Below, in pieces: positions 7,494-15,855 of a stretch of 21,254 nt of DNA. A program made the translations under genes and the position numbers. Numbering within the stretch: the first letter of the stretch is position 1; each line of letters begins with the position of its first letter. The DNA lies in the NCBI GenBank assembly GCA_031552655.1, contig JAVBML010000055.1:1-21254 (forward strand), given 5' to 3'. Source of the stretch: CAZTPH01 sp031552655 (GTDB lineage: Bacteria > Pseudomonadota > Gammaproteobacteria > UBA9339). The notes below the pieces were generated by a model that worked only from the letters and a program-made list of their open reading frames with translations, made no database searches and was not told the DNA's origin.

Positions 7494-7523
7494 ATTATAG
7501 GACAAAACAGTGGTAAAGATCAA
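7494..7523 (-). promoter_or_regulatory. Putative sigma70 promoter of the hydrogenase operon
   Basis: Minus strand TTGATC (7518-7523), an 18-base spacer and consensus TATAAT (7494-7499). Transcription would begin near 7487, giving a leader of about 40 bases before the ATG at 7447. The -35 box touches the dyad at 7523-7543. Confidence 0.6.
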
Positions 7524-7543
7524 AGCAAAATTAACTTTTGCTT
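7523..7543 (-). repeat. Perfect 8-base dyad between queA and the hydrogenase promoter
   Basis: AAGCAAAA (7523-7530), a five-base loop, then TTTTGCTT (7536-7543). In the queA transcript it forms an AT-rich hairpin just after the stop codon, but the run of U behind it is broken (TGATCTTT), so it would be a weak terminator. It adjoins the -35 box of the hydrogenase promoter and could equally be an operator, for instance for a redox regulator. Confidence 0.45.
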
Positions 7544-7550
7544 AAATAAC

Positions 7551-8570
7551 TTAATTAATTATCATGGCATCCCCGTAGCTATAGAAACGATAGCTATTTT
7601 CTATGGCCTCGGCATAGGCGTGCATGACATTTTCATAGCCCCCGAAGGAACAAACAAGCATCAGCAAGGTGGTTTTCGGTAGATGAAAGTTAGTAATCAA
7701 TACATCACTGCTAAGGAAATTATATTTCCCATGAATAAAAATATCCGTCTCACCATAGTAGGATCTAGGCTGTCCATTTAGATAAGCACTTTCCAAAGCG
7801 CGAAGAGTGGTTGTACCTACGGCAATAACTTTTCTCCCTAATTTTTTTGTATCCACAATTAGGCGACAAACTTCCGAGGATACTTCGATGTACTCAGAGT
7901 GCATTCTATGATCCACAATTCTCTCCGTGCGAATAGGCTGAAATGTCCCCAAACCAACGTGCAGTGTAACATAGGCTATTCTAACACCCCTTGCCAGCAG
8001 TTTTGTCATTAATTCCTGGTCGAAGTGTAATCCAGCTGTGGGAGCAGCTACCGCTCCATCCCTACGTGCAAAGATAGTCTGGTAGTCCGTTTCATCGCTA
8101 ACCCTGGCTTCTCTTTTTATATAGGGTGGAAGTGGTACTTTGCCAAATTTATGCAAAACTGCCGATAGAGAATCCTCAGCACTTAATCGTAATTCAATCA
8201 GTGCATTCCGAAATGCCATAACTTCAAAAAAAATGTCATCGGATATAAATAACCTATCTCCTACACTTAGTTTCTTACTTTTTCTAACTTGAGCCAGTAC
8301 CTCGTTATCAGATAGTATTCTTTCCACCAACACCTCAATCTTCCCTCCGGTTGTTCGATGGACATAGATGCGAGCAGGAATAACTCTGGTATCATTAAAA
8401 ATAATTAGATCATCGGGAGCTAAAAGTTCGGGAAGATCACTAAAAACAAAATGCCCAGTAACTCCCATTTTTTTATCCAAGGATAGTAATTTACTACTAC
8501 TCCTTCTTTCCAATGGTGCTTGCGCTATGAGAGAATCGGGCAAAACAAAATCAAAATCTTTTAGTAACAT
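7551..8570 (-). CDS. queA: S-adenosylmethionine:tRNA ribosyltransferase-isomerase
   Basis: A 339-residue QueA, the usual length. The N-terminus MLLKDFDFVLPDSLIAQAPLERR, followed by DLIIFNDTRVIPARI, the mid-protein AAPTAGLHFD and GLGTFQPI, and the C-terminal ITNFHLPKTTLLMLVCSF are all diagnostic. The enzyme transfers the ribosyl part of S-adenosylmethionine to 7-aminomethyl-7-deazaguanine in tRNA, making epoxyqueuosine. An in-frame TTG at 8600 would add ten residues, but the family normally begins at the ATG chosen here. It follows rpmE by 36 bases and is probably co-transcribed with it. Other queuosine genes are not in the window. Confidence 0.95.
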   Translation of the reverse strand: MLLKDFDFVLPDSLIAQAPLERRSSSKLLSLDKKMGVTGHFVFSDLPELLAPDDLIIFNDTRVIPARIYVHRTTGGKIEVLVERILSDNEVLAQVRKSKKLSVGDRLFISDDIFFEVMAFRNALIELRLSAEDSLSAVLHKFGKVPLPPYIKREARVSDETDYQTIFARRDGAVAAPTAGLHFDQELMTKLLARGVRIAYVTLHVGLGTFQPIRTERIVDHRMHSEYIEVSSEVCRLIVDTKKLGRKVIAVGTTTLRALESAYLNGQPRSYYGETDIFIHGKYNFLSSDVLITNFHLPKTTLLMLVCSFGGYENVMHAYAEAIENSYRFYSYGDAMIIN

Positions 8571-8606
8571 TTGCGAAACTGATTCTAGATTTTTTCCCAA
8601 AGATAA

Positions 8607-8921
8607 CTATTTCTTACTTTTTACTTCCGATTTTACAGATTTTTTAGCCATGGGCTTGGTCTTCGTGGGATTTTTTGTAGCCACAGTTGTCCTCGGCGAC
8701 TTCTCCGCGGGCATAGGTTTGGCTGTATATCTTTTTTGAAACTTTTCAACCCTACCTGCGGTATCAACAATCTTTTGCTTACCCGTATAGAATGGATGAC
8801 AAGCGGCACAGATCTCTATATTTAATACGTCCTTACCCACGGAGGATCTCGTTTCAAAAACATTGCCGCAGCTACAAATAACTTTCAGTGGTTTATAGGA
8901 AGGATGGATACCAGATTTCAT
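8607..8921 (-). CDS. rpmE: Ribosomal protein L31 (zinc-binding type) with long basic tail
   Basis: A 104-residue L31. The core (1-68) starts MKSGIHPSYKPLKVICSCGN and includes CAACHPFYTGKQK; cysteines 16, 18, 37 and 40 are the zinc ligands of the C+ type. The protein belongs to the large ribosomal subunit and bridges to the small one. The last 35 residues are a Lys/Thr/Pro-rich extension absent from the roughly 70-residue Escherichia coli protein; similar basic tails occur in some other bacterial L31 proteins. A promoter is proposed at 8958-8986, and queA follows closely. The ribosome binding site is weak (GAG about eight bases upstream). Confidence 0.95.
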   Translation of the reverse strand: MKSGIHPSYKPLKVICSCGNVFETRSSVGKDVLNIEICAACHPFYTGKQKIVDTAGRVEKFQKRYTAKPMPAEKSPRTTVATKNPTKTKPMAKKSVKSEVKSKK

Positions 8922-8957
8922 AGTTTTATCTCAAATTTACCATAGACAATTTGCAGC

Positions 8958-8986
8958 AGTATACCTTCTAGAAACAAAAGCAGCAA
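8958..8986 (-). promoter_or_regulatory. Putative promoter of rpmE-queA
   Basis: Minus strand TTGCTG (8981-8986), 17-base spacer and TATACT (8958-8963), 36 bases upstream of the rpmE ATG. It is divergent from the rpe promoter about 70 bases away. Confidence 0.5.
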
Positions 8987-9056
8987 GCAAATTTATGGAC
9001 TGATTTTCTATTCCGCAATTAATTTTGCCTACGCCATAATTCATAAAAATAAACTC

Positions 9057-9085
9057 TTAACTTTAGCTTTTTATTATCATATAGT
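9057..9085 (+). promoter_or_regulatory. Putative promoter of rpe-folD
   Basis: TTAACT (9057-9062), 17-base spacer and TATAGT (9080-9085). Transcription from about 9092 would exclude the in-frame ATG at 9087 and supports the rpe start at 9117. Confidence 0.45.
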
Positions 9086-9116
9086 AATGGTAATTGCTTT
9101 CGCCACCAGGGAAAAA

Positions 9117-9791
9117 ATGAAAAATAGAATTCATAGCATTGCTCCTTCTATTCTAGCGGCAGATTTTGCTTGCCTCGGAGAAGAGGTAGAAGCGGTGCTA
9201 GCTGCGGGAGCAGATCTCATTCACTTTGATGTCATGGATAACCACTACGTACCAAACCTAAGCATGGGTCCCATGGTATGTAAATCCCTGCGTACCTATG
9301 GAATAGATGCTCCCATAGATGTACATCTCATGGCCAGCCCCGTGGATAACCTCGTGGTAAGCTTTGCTCAGGCCGGGGCAAGTCACATTACATTTCACCC
9401 CGAAGCCTCCCAGCACATCGATCGTACCCTAGATCTTATTCACGAAAATGGCTGCAAAGCTGGCATTGCCCTTAATCCAGCCACCCCCCTAAACTGCCTT
9501 GAATATCTTTGGCAAAAACTTGATCTAATTTTAGTTATGTCCGTAAACCCAGGCTTTGGAGGACAGAAATTTATTCCCGCCGTGGTCGATAAAATAGCAA
9601 CCATACGTAAACTAATCGACATACATAACTCCCACACACTCCTCGCAGTGGATGGAGGTATAAATTTGGATAATTATATTGATCTAGTAAAGCTAGGGGT
9701 AGATATATTAGTAGTGGGATCAGCCATCTTTAATTACCGAGGAAAATACCAAAGCATAATTAGTAAAATGAAGCAATCATTAACTGAATAA
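9117..9791 (+). CDS. rpe: Ribulose-phosphate 3-epimerase
   Basis: A 224-residue TIM-barrel enzyme, the normal length. Conserved segments in order: IAPSILAADFACLGEE, HFDVMDNHYVPN (metal and substrate ligands), IDVHLM, VNPGFGGQKF (phosphate-binding loop) and VDGGIN. It interconverts ribulose 5-phosphate and xylulose 5-phosphate in the cytosolic pentose phosphate pathway. The ATG at 9117 is preferred to an in-frame ATG at 9087 because AGGGA precedes it, the family starts at this point, and the proposed promoter would start transcripts after 9087. folD follows 27 bases later, so the two are probably one transcript. Confidence 0.96.
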   Translation: MKNRIHSIAPSILAADFACLGEEVEAVLAAGADLIHFDVMDNHYVPNLSMGPMVCKSLRTYGIDAPIDVHLMASPVDNLVVSFAQAGASHITFHPEASQHIDRTLDLIHENGCKAGIALNPATPLNCLEYLWQKLDLILVMSVNPGFGGQKFIPAVVDKIATIRKLIDIHNSHTLLAVDGGINLDNYIDLVKLGVDILVVGSAIFNYRGKYQSIISKMKQSLTE

Positions 9792-9818
9792 TACAGAACA
9801 TATAGGGATAAATTACCA

Positions 9819-10679
9819 ATGGCAGCAAATCTATTCAACGGGAATACCCTGGCGAAATCCATAGCATCCCAAATAACCGCCACTATTAAAGAGAGATCTT
9901 CCCAGGGATTTCGTATTCCAGGTTTAGCAGTAATAATTGTTGGCGACGATCCAGCATCGAAAATTTATGTTAATAAAAAGCACCGCCTATGCCAAGAACT
10001 TGGTATGCTAACTAGAAATTATAGTTTAAAAGCTACTGTCAGCGAGGAAGAAGTAAAAGCACTCATAGATAATTTAAATCATGATAGAGAAATTGATGGC
10101 ATCCTGGTGCAACTACCATTGCCTCTCCATATCAATAGTGATAAAATAATCGAGAGTATTCATCCGCACAAGGATGTTGATGGTTTCCATCCCTACAGCA
10201 TTGGCAAACTATCCATTGGTCAACCAATCTTCAGACCATGTACTCCCGCTGGAATTATGGAGTTATTGCAATCCATTGATGTAAATTTAAGGGGATTAGA
10301 TGCTGTTATTATAGGAGCTTCAAATATTGTAGGTAAACCCATGGCAATGGAACTAACTAATGCTAGAGCTACCGTAACACTGTGCAGAAGTACCACTAGG
10401 CATTTGCCTGGGATTGTAAAAACCGCAGATATTGTCATCGTAGCCACGGGAACCCCTCGGCTAGTCACGGGTAGTTGGATTAAACCAGGAGCCATAGTAA
10501 TAGATGTAGGAATTAATCGCTTAGCCGATGGCAAGCTAGTTGGTGATGTGGATTTTGAACAGGTCAAGGAAATAGCGGGTTGGTTAACCCCGGTGCCCGG
10601 TGGCGTTGGACCCATGACCGTGGCAATGCTTATGAAAAATACACTTCAGGCGTATACAAATTTTACAAAAAAAGGATAA
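9819..10679 (+). CDS. folD: Bifunctional methylenetetrahydrofolate dehydrogenase/cyclohydrolase
   Basis: A 286-residue FolD of standard length. Visible signatures: the catalytic YVNKKHRLCQELG segment with the active-site lysine, DGILVQLPLP, KDVDGFHP, PCTPAG, the NADP-binding GASNIVGKPMA and the C-terminal PGGVGPMTVAML. It oxidises 5,10-methylenetetrahydrofolate to methenyl- and then 10-formyltetrahydrofolate, feeding purine and formyl-methionine synthesis. The ATG at 9819 has AGGGAT about ten bases upstream. It sits between rpe and an acetyltransferase on the same strand with short gaps, suggesting an operon. Confidence 0.97.
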   Translation: MAANLFNGNTLAKSIASQITATIKERSSQGFRIPGLAVIIVGDDPASKIYVNKKHRLCQELGMLTRNYSLKATVSEEEVKALIDNLNHDREIDGILVQLPLPLHINSDKIIESIHPHKDVDGFHPYSIGKLSIGQPIFRPCTPAGIMELLQSIDVNLRGLDAVIIGASNIVGKPMAMELTNARATVTLCRSTTRHLPGIVKTADIVIVATGTPRLVTGSWIKPGAIVIDVGINRLADGKLVGDVDFEQVKEIAGWLTPVPGGVGPMTVAMLMKNTLQAYTNFTKKG

Positions 10680-10727
10680 TTTTATTTTAAAATGGTAATT
10701 AATAATACTCTAGGGAGGAGGCAAAAT

Positions 10728-11360
10728 ATGTTACTTTCAGCAAAGAATTTCCGCATAACTATTACCACACCTCGATTAATTTTAGGTACACCCAATGAGT
10801 CTAGTAACCACATTAATGAATATATAGAAGCCATAAATGAATCCATACCTGAAATTAACCAGTGGCTACCCTGGGCAAAATACACACCTTCCACTATGCA
10901 AACTAAAGAGTACATTAAGCTATGCAATAAAAATTGGCTTGAAAAAAGTAACAGTAATTTAGATTTGGTGCTATGGATAATGAGTAAGACCACAAGTAAA
11001 TTTCTTGGCAGCATAACCATTTGGAATATTCTCTGGGATATTCCAAAAATTGAATTTGGCTATTGGTTACGTTCCTCACAAACGGGAAATGGCTACGTCA
11101 CTGAAGCGGTCAATGCGCTGACCCGTTACTCCCTAGAGCAACTAGGAATAAACCGCATAGAAATACGTTGTGAAAAGGAAAATATTCGCTCGCAGCTTAT
11201 TCCCCAGCGTCTAGCTTTTAATTTTGATGGTATTTTTAAAAATGGAGCCCGGGCAATATCCACCAATAAACTTACGGATATTGTAATTTACTCCAGAACG
11301 GATACACATAAGTTACCGGCCTTGAAGATTACGCAACCTAGTTATTTTTTACACTCCTAG
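10728..11360 (+). CDS. GNAT-family N-acetyltransferase, RimJ/RimL-like
   Basis: A 210-residue protein of the GNAT fold. It shows ITTPRLIL near the start, EFGYWLRSSQTGNGYVTEAV as the acetyl-CoA-binding region (motif A, Q/R-x-x-G-x-G/A), and LGINRIEIRCEKENIRS, the usual motif B of the RimJ/RimL group. These enzymes acetylate protein N-termini, ribosomal proteins or small amines; the substrate here is unknown. The ATG at 10728 has a near-perfect GGGAGGAGG ribosome binding site and is preferred over an ATG at 10692. It is the third gene after rpe and folD. Its 3' end overlaps the convergent permease gene by 23 bases, so the two transcripts are complementary at their ends. Confidence 0.85.
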   Translation: MLLSAKNFRITITTPRLILGTPNESSNHINEYIEAINESIPEINQWLPWAKYTPSTMQTKEYIKLCNKNWLEKSNSNLDLVLWIMSKTTSKFLGSITIWNILWDIPKIEFGYWLRSSQTGNGYVTEAVNALTRYSLEQLGINRIEIRCEKENIRSQLIPQRLAFNFDGIFKNGARAISTNKLTDIVIYSRTDTHKLPALKITQPSYFLHS

Positions 11361-12726
11361 CTCGGGAATATAGAAGAAAGGAAGTCAAATAAAAGCCCAG
11401 AAATCCGACGATCAAAAATCCCAAATAAAATTTTACATTGCCAATGGCTATTTGATCGGGTGGCACGAAGCCAATGAGTACCGTAAATAAACTGGCGATA
11501 ATACCAGCTATACCTACTATCCAAATACCAACATTACCCAGCGGTATTCTATAACCTCGTTCAATGTGTGGGTAAGTATAGCGCAAACGAATAGCTGCCA
11601 TAAATATGAATACATAGGTAGATAAAGCTAATTGTGCTGTTAAATTACTGAGAATCCAGAATGAACTATTTATCGATGGCATAAACAAAAATATTAAACA
11701 AATCAACGTAAATATGGCGCCCTGTACTAAAAGAATATTGATGGGCATATTTTTGCTATTTACCTTTTGCAAAAACTCGGGAACTGAGCCATCCTGGGCT
11801 GCCACTAATAAGCTACGCGTGGGCCCAATCATCCAAGCACCAACGCAACCTACTACTCCAATGATAATCATCGCTGCGATTATAGGCATCAGCCATTCCA
11901 GATGGAAAGCACCGAGAAATAAACTAAAGGCATCCAAAAGCCCAGTTACCAAATTAAGTTGATCCCGGGGTACAACTATGGCCACGGCAAAGGATGATAA
12001 TACCAAACTAAACAAAATAATAATGGTTGAATAATATAGAGCCCGGGGATAATCACGTTGTTTATTTTCAACATCCTGCACATGCACAGCGGACATCTCC
12101 ATTCCAACCAAGCTGTATATTACACCGGTAAGTAGTACTAAGTTACCTAATTTCATATCTGGCCATAGAGCCTTGAGGGTAAAATCCATGTTGCTGGGAT
12201 TACCTCGTAGGAGCCAAAAAAAACCAAGCACAGCGATAAACAACATGGGAACCAAGGTACCAACAATTGCCGTGGCGGTACTCACCAATCCCGAGAGCTT
12301 CATACCCCGAAGAGTAATCACAGTTATGAGCCAATAGGTGGAGATAACAACTAGCAATACGTACCAGGTATTATTCGCCCAAGCGGGATTAACTATGTAG
12401 GCCAAGGTAGCTGCTAGTAAGGAAAGAATAGTTGGATACCAACAAACATTATAGATCCATTGAATAAATACCACGGTAAAAGCTAATTTCTTACCAAAGG
12501 CTTCCCGAATCCAAATATAGACACCGCCTGCCTGGGGCCAGCCCGTAGTTAACTCCGCTGAAACTAGGGCGCTAGGAATGAAAAACAGAGAGGCGCAAAC
12601 TACATAGCAGAACAGCAGGGAAAACCCAAAGGAAGCTCCCAGGGGAATGCTGCGTAAACTATCTATGGCAACAACGTTAATCATCACCAACATTAAAATA
12701 CTTATGGGTGCTTTGGACGACTTCAT
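11338..12726 (-). CDS. APC-superfamily amino acid permease/antiporter (GadC-like)
   Basis: A 462-residue membrane protein with about twelve hydrophobic segments. The first helix region (ISILMLVMINVVAIDS), the segment ELTTGWPQAGGVYIWIREAFG and the central GVIYSLVGMEMSAVHVQDVENKQRDYPRA fit the glutamate:GABA antiporter/YjeM branch of the APC superfamily. Such inner-membrane carriers import or exchange amino acids. Several paralogues are common in Legionella and Coxiella, which live on host amino acids. The substrate cannot be read from the sequence. It stands alone on the minus strand; its 3' end overlaps the acetyltransferase and its 5' end faces leuS. A glutamate decarboxylase partner is not nearby, which argues against a classical acid-resistance pair. 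Confidence 0.88.
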   Translation of the reverse strand: MKSSKAPISILMLVMINVVAIDSLRSIPLGASFGFSLLFCYVVCASLFFIPSALVSAELTTGWPQAGGVYIWIREAFGKKLAFTVVFIQWIYNVCWYPTILSLLAATLAYIVNPAWANNTWYVLLVVISTYWLITVITLRGMKLSGLVSTATAIVGTLVPMLFIAVLGFFWLLRGNPSNMDFTLKALWPDMKLGNLVLLTGVIYSLVGMEMSAVHVQDVENKQRDYPRALYYSTIIILFSLVLSSFAVAIVVPRDQLNLVTGLLDAFSLFLGAFHLEWLMPIIAAMIIIGVVGCVGAWMIGPTRSLLVAAQDGSVPEFLQKVNSKNMPINILLVQGAIFTLICLIFLFMPSINSSFWILSNLTAQLALSTYVFIFMAAIRLRYTYPHIERGYRIPLGNVGIWIVGIAGIIASLFTVLIGFVPPDQIAIGNVKFYLGFLIVGFLGFYLTSFLLYSRARSVKNN

Positions 12727-12811
12727 ACTAAATAAAAACCAAAAATAATTACCTAATTGCTCTCAATTTAATCCGTATTTCCGCTGGAAATCACTGCACT
12801 ATCATTGTATT

Positions 12812-12838
12812 ATTATACCGTAATTGAGAAATTAGCAA
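12812..12838 (-). promoter_or_regulatory. Weak candidate promoter for the permease
   Basis: Minus strand TTGCTA (12833-12838) and consensus TATAAT (12812-12817) with a short 15-base spacer, about 85 bases before the permease start. The leuS side has no convincing -35 box. ATTGCTCTCAATT near 12755 is roughly mirrored by AATTGAG...AGCAAT near 12823-12839, so the intergenic region carries a spaced inverted repeat. Confidence 0.28.
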
Positions 12839-12844
12839 TAATCT

Positions 12845-15280
12845 ATGAAAAAATCATACGACCCCAGTGCCATAGAGCAAAGCGTTCAGCACTATTGGCA
12901 TAAAAATCATTCCTTCCTGCGCCATGAAGATGAAACCAAGGAAAAATTCTATTGTATTTCGATGCTACCATATCCCAGCGGCAAAATTCACATGGGTCAC
13001 GTGCGCAACTATACCATCGGTGATGTAATTGCTAGATATCAATCAATGAAGGGTAAAAATGTCCTCCAACCCCTGGGGTGGGATGCCTTTGGTTTACCAG
13101 CAGAAAATGCGGCATTGCAAAATAAACTATCCCCCTCGGAATGGACATACCATAACATTGAACAGATGCGATCTACCATTAAACAACTGGGATTTGCCAT
13201 CGATTGGTCCAGGGAGCTTACCACCTGCTCTCCGAAATATTATAAATTTGAACAGCAGCTATTTTTAAAAATGTACAAAAAGGGCTTGGCCTACAAAAAG
13301 ACCGCCGCCGTTAATTGGGATCCCGTGGATCAAACGGTGCTAGCCAATGAACAGGTGATTAATGGAAAAGGCTGGAGATCCGGAGCATCGATAGAACGCA
13401 GAGAAATATCCCAATGGTTTCTAAAAATCACTGCCTACGCTGAAGAACTGCTAAGTGAATTGGATAATCTAAAAGGATGGCCCGAAGAAGTAAAAACCAT
13501 GCAACGCAATTGGATAGGTAAATCCGAAGGCCTCGAAATAGCTTTTTCCATCATGGGTAGTGAGGAAAAGATAACTATATTTACCACGCGGCCAGACACT
13601 ATCTTTGGGGTAACATTCCTAGCCATTGCTCCGGAACATCCCCTGGCTATTAGTTTAGCAAAAACAAATAAATCCCTTGAACATTTTCTCGAACAATGTC
13701 GCAAAATGGAAAAGAATAGTGCCTTGGATAAAGATGGATGTGATACGGGTTTATTCGCAATTAATCCTCTCAGTGGCGAAAAAATACCCATTTGGGTCAC
13801 AAATTTCGTGCTCATGGAATACGGCAGTGGAGCCATGATGTCCGTCCCTGCCCATGATGTCCGTGACTTTGAATTTGCCAAAATTAAGGGACTACCCATC
13901 AAACCTGTAATTAAATCGACGAATGCCAAGGCTGGCGTAGCAACCCAGGAGCCCACGGTAACTCCGGGAATTCTATTTAATTCCGGAAAATACTCCGATC
14001 TTACTTCCCAGGAAGCCCGAGAAGCCATAGCAAATTACGTGGTCGAACATAACATTGGTTATCGTAAAATTAACTATAAACTGCGGGATTGGGGAGTTTC
14101 ACGACAGCGCTACTGGGGTGCTCCCATACCAATTATTAACTGCCCCCGGTGTGGTGAAGTTGCGGTGCCAGAAAATATGCTTCCCGTCACCCTACCGGAA
14201 AACATCAAGCTAGATAATCCCCAATCTCCTCTGGTTACCTTGGAAAATTTTTTAAAAACCCAGTGCCCCACTTGCCGCAGCGCTGCAATGCGGGAAACGG
14301 ACACCTTTGATACTTTCATGGAATCATCCTGGTACTACGCAAGGTACTGCTGCGTCGATCAAAAAAATAATATCTTTGATAAGCGCACTGACTATTGGAT
14401 GCCCGTTGATCAATATATTGGAGGCATAGAACACGCAATCCTACATCTACTCTACGCAAGATTTATCTACAAAGTTATGCGCGATGAAGACCTAGTAAAA
14501 GGTAATGAACCGTTTAAAAACCTCCTGACTCAGGGTATGGTCCTCAAAGATGGGGCAAAAATGTCTAAATCTAAAAATAACGTCATTGCCCCTCAGGAGC
14601 TTTTAAGTAAATATGGAGCAGATACGATAAGATTATTCATAATATTTGCTGCCCCACCGGAACAATCCTTGGAATGGTCTGATAGTGGCATAGAGGGTTC
14701 CCATAGATTCCTAAAAAAACTCTACGCTGCCTCCCTACTCTATGCCGATAACATTATAGCTGCCAATGGTGCTAAAAATAGCACCGCAGTGGACCCTAGT
14801 CAGCGAAGTCTCTATGCAGAAATACATAGCCTATTGAACCAAGCCAATGCAGACATTGAGCGTATACATCTTAATACCGTTGTCTCCGCGGCGATGAAAA
14901 TACTAAATCTACTGCAGACCCTAGACAATGGTACACAAAATAATCAAATAATAGCTAGTGGTTTCAGCATATTACTACGTCTACTGCACCCCATAGTTCC
15001 CCACATTACTCACTATCTTTGGCAAGAATTGCACTTTCCCGGAGACATAATTAATGCCCCTTGGCCCCTAGCCAATGCTAGCTTTTTAGCTAAAGAAAAA
15101 GTAAACCTGGTAATACAAATCAATGGAAAAACCAAGGGCCAAGTGGAAATACCTACGAATTCCGATGAAGAAACTATAAAAAACTTAGCCCTAGCTAAGG
15201 TCAAAAATCTACTGGCAGCTAAAAAAATAATTAGGACAATCATCGTACCTCGTAGACTAATTAACATCGTTGTGAATTAA
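12845..15280 (+). CDS. leuS: Leucyl-tRNA synthetase
   Basis: An 811-residue class I synthetase. HIGH-type motif HMGH at 49-52 within PYPSGKIHMGHVRNYTIGDV; CP1 editing domain with TTRPDTIFG from residue 247 and the downstream GSGAMMSVPAHDVRDFEF; zinc-ribbon-like pairs CPRC and CPTC before the second half of the catalytic domain; KMSKS at 572-576; C-terminal domain with INGKTKGQVEIP. It charges tRNA-Leu and hydrolyses mischarged products. It is somewhat shorter than the roughly 860-residue Escherichia coli enzyme, without an obvious missing domain. lptE starts five bases after its stop and holA follows, the standard gammaproteobacterial cluster. Confidence 0.98.
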   Translation: MKKSYDPSAIEQSVQHYWHKNHSFLRHEDETKEKFYCISMLPYPSGKIHMGHVRNYTIGDVIARYQSMKGKNVLQPLGWDAFGLPAENAALQNKLSPSEWTYHNIEQMRSTIKQLGFAIDWSRELTTCSPKYYKFEQQLFLKMYKKGLAYKKTAAVNWDPVDQTVLANEQVINGKGWRSGASIERREISQWFLKITAYAEELLSELDNLKGWPEEVKTMQRNWIGKSEGLEIAFSIMGSEEKITIFTTRPDTIFGVTFLAIAPEHPLAISLAKTNKSLEHFLEQCRKMEKNSALDKDGCDTGLFAINPLSGEKIPIWVTNFVLMEYGSGAMMSVPAHDVRDFEFAKIKGLPIKPVIKSTNAKAGVATQEPTVTPGILFNSGKYSDLTSQEAREAIANYVVEHNIGYRKINYKLRDWGVSRQRYWGAPIPIINCPRCGEVAVPENMLPVTLPENIKLDNPQSPLVTLENFLKTQCPTCRSAAMRETDTFDTFMESSWYYARYCCVDQKNNIFDKRTDYWMPVDQYIGGIEHAILHLLYARFIYKVMRDEDLVKGNEPFKNLLTQGMVLKDGAKMSKSKNNVIAPQELLSKYGADTIRLFIIFAAPPEQSLEWSDSGIEGSHRFLKKLYAASLLYADNIIAANGAKNSTAVDPSQRSLYAEIHSLLNQANADIERIHLNTVVSAAMKILNLLQTLDNGTQNNQIIASGFSILLRLLHPIVPHITHYLWQELHFPGDIINAPWPLANASFLAKEKVNLVIQINGKTKGQVEIPTNSDEETIKNLALAKVKNLLAAKKIIRTIIVPRRLINIVVN

Positions 15281-15285
15281 ACACC

Positions 15286-15855
15286 ATGGCAAAAATTTTC
15301 AATTTTATTAGAGAAGTATCTGATACCACAAAATCCATGCGAAATTTAACATTGCTTTGCATACTATCTTTTTTGCCTCTGGGTTGTGGTTTTAATCCCA
15401 CTAATCTCCATGAGCTCCCGAGAAACTTTAAGCGAATATACTATGAGGGAACCAATATCCATGACTCCCTCCATGGAGCCATGGTAAAGCGCCTTAAATT
15501 ACAGGGTGTAGTGCTGCTACCACAGCCAGAAAAAAATGCACCCAGCCTAAAATTAACCTACAGCTACTTTCCCAATCTAGGAGAGCACATAACCAGTACC
15601 CAGGCCCGCATATATATACTTAGCTATGCAGCTACCGTAGCTATCATTGATATTAATGATAAAATAATATTAGGCCCAGAAACCGTTAATGTCTCTCGCA
15701 ATGTTACACTGCAGCCCAATGAAGTGTTTGAAGTTACCTCCCAAATATCGGTAGTCAAGGGTGAATTACAACGGGAACTGATAGATAAAATATTTAATAT
15801 CCTAGCGTCCCAGAAAACTGAATTACTTCTTAGGCACTGGTACCATGAAAGTTAA
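15286..15855 (+). CDS. lptE: LPS-assembly lipoprotein LptE
   Basis: A 189-residue lipoprotein. A signal peptide (MRNLTLLCILSFLPLGC) starts at Met18; the lipobox is PLGC with the acylated cysteine at residue 34. A second ATG at 15337 would begin exactly at that signal peptide and may be the true start; neither ATG has a clear ribosome binding site, and the upstream one sits five bases after leuS, allowing coupling. LptE plugs the LptD barrel in the outer membrane and helps insert lipopolysaccharide. Sequence conservation in this family is low, so the call relies on the lipobox, length, GCGFNP start of the mature protein and the position between leuS and holA, with which it overlaps by 11 bases. 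Confidence 0.87.
   Translation: MAKIFNFIREVSDTTKSMRNLTLLCILSFLPLGCGFNPTNLHELPRNFKRIYYEGTNIHDSLHGAMVKRLKLQGVVLLPQPEKNAPSLKLTYSYFPNLGEHITSTQARIYILSYAATVAIIDINDKIILGPETVNVSRNVTLQPNEVFEVTSQISVVKGELQRELIDKIFNILASQKTELLLRHWYHES

Noticed and set aside
13435..14028. 197-codon open frame opposite leuS
   Set aside because: It is a shadow of the leuS coding frame on the other strand, across the editing domain, without recognisable features of its own.
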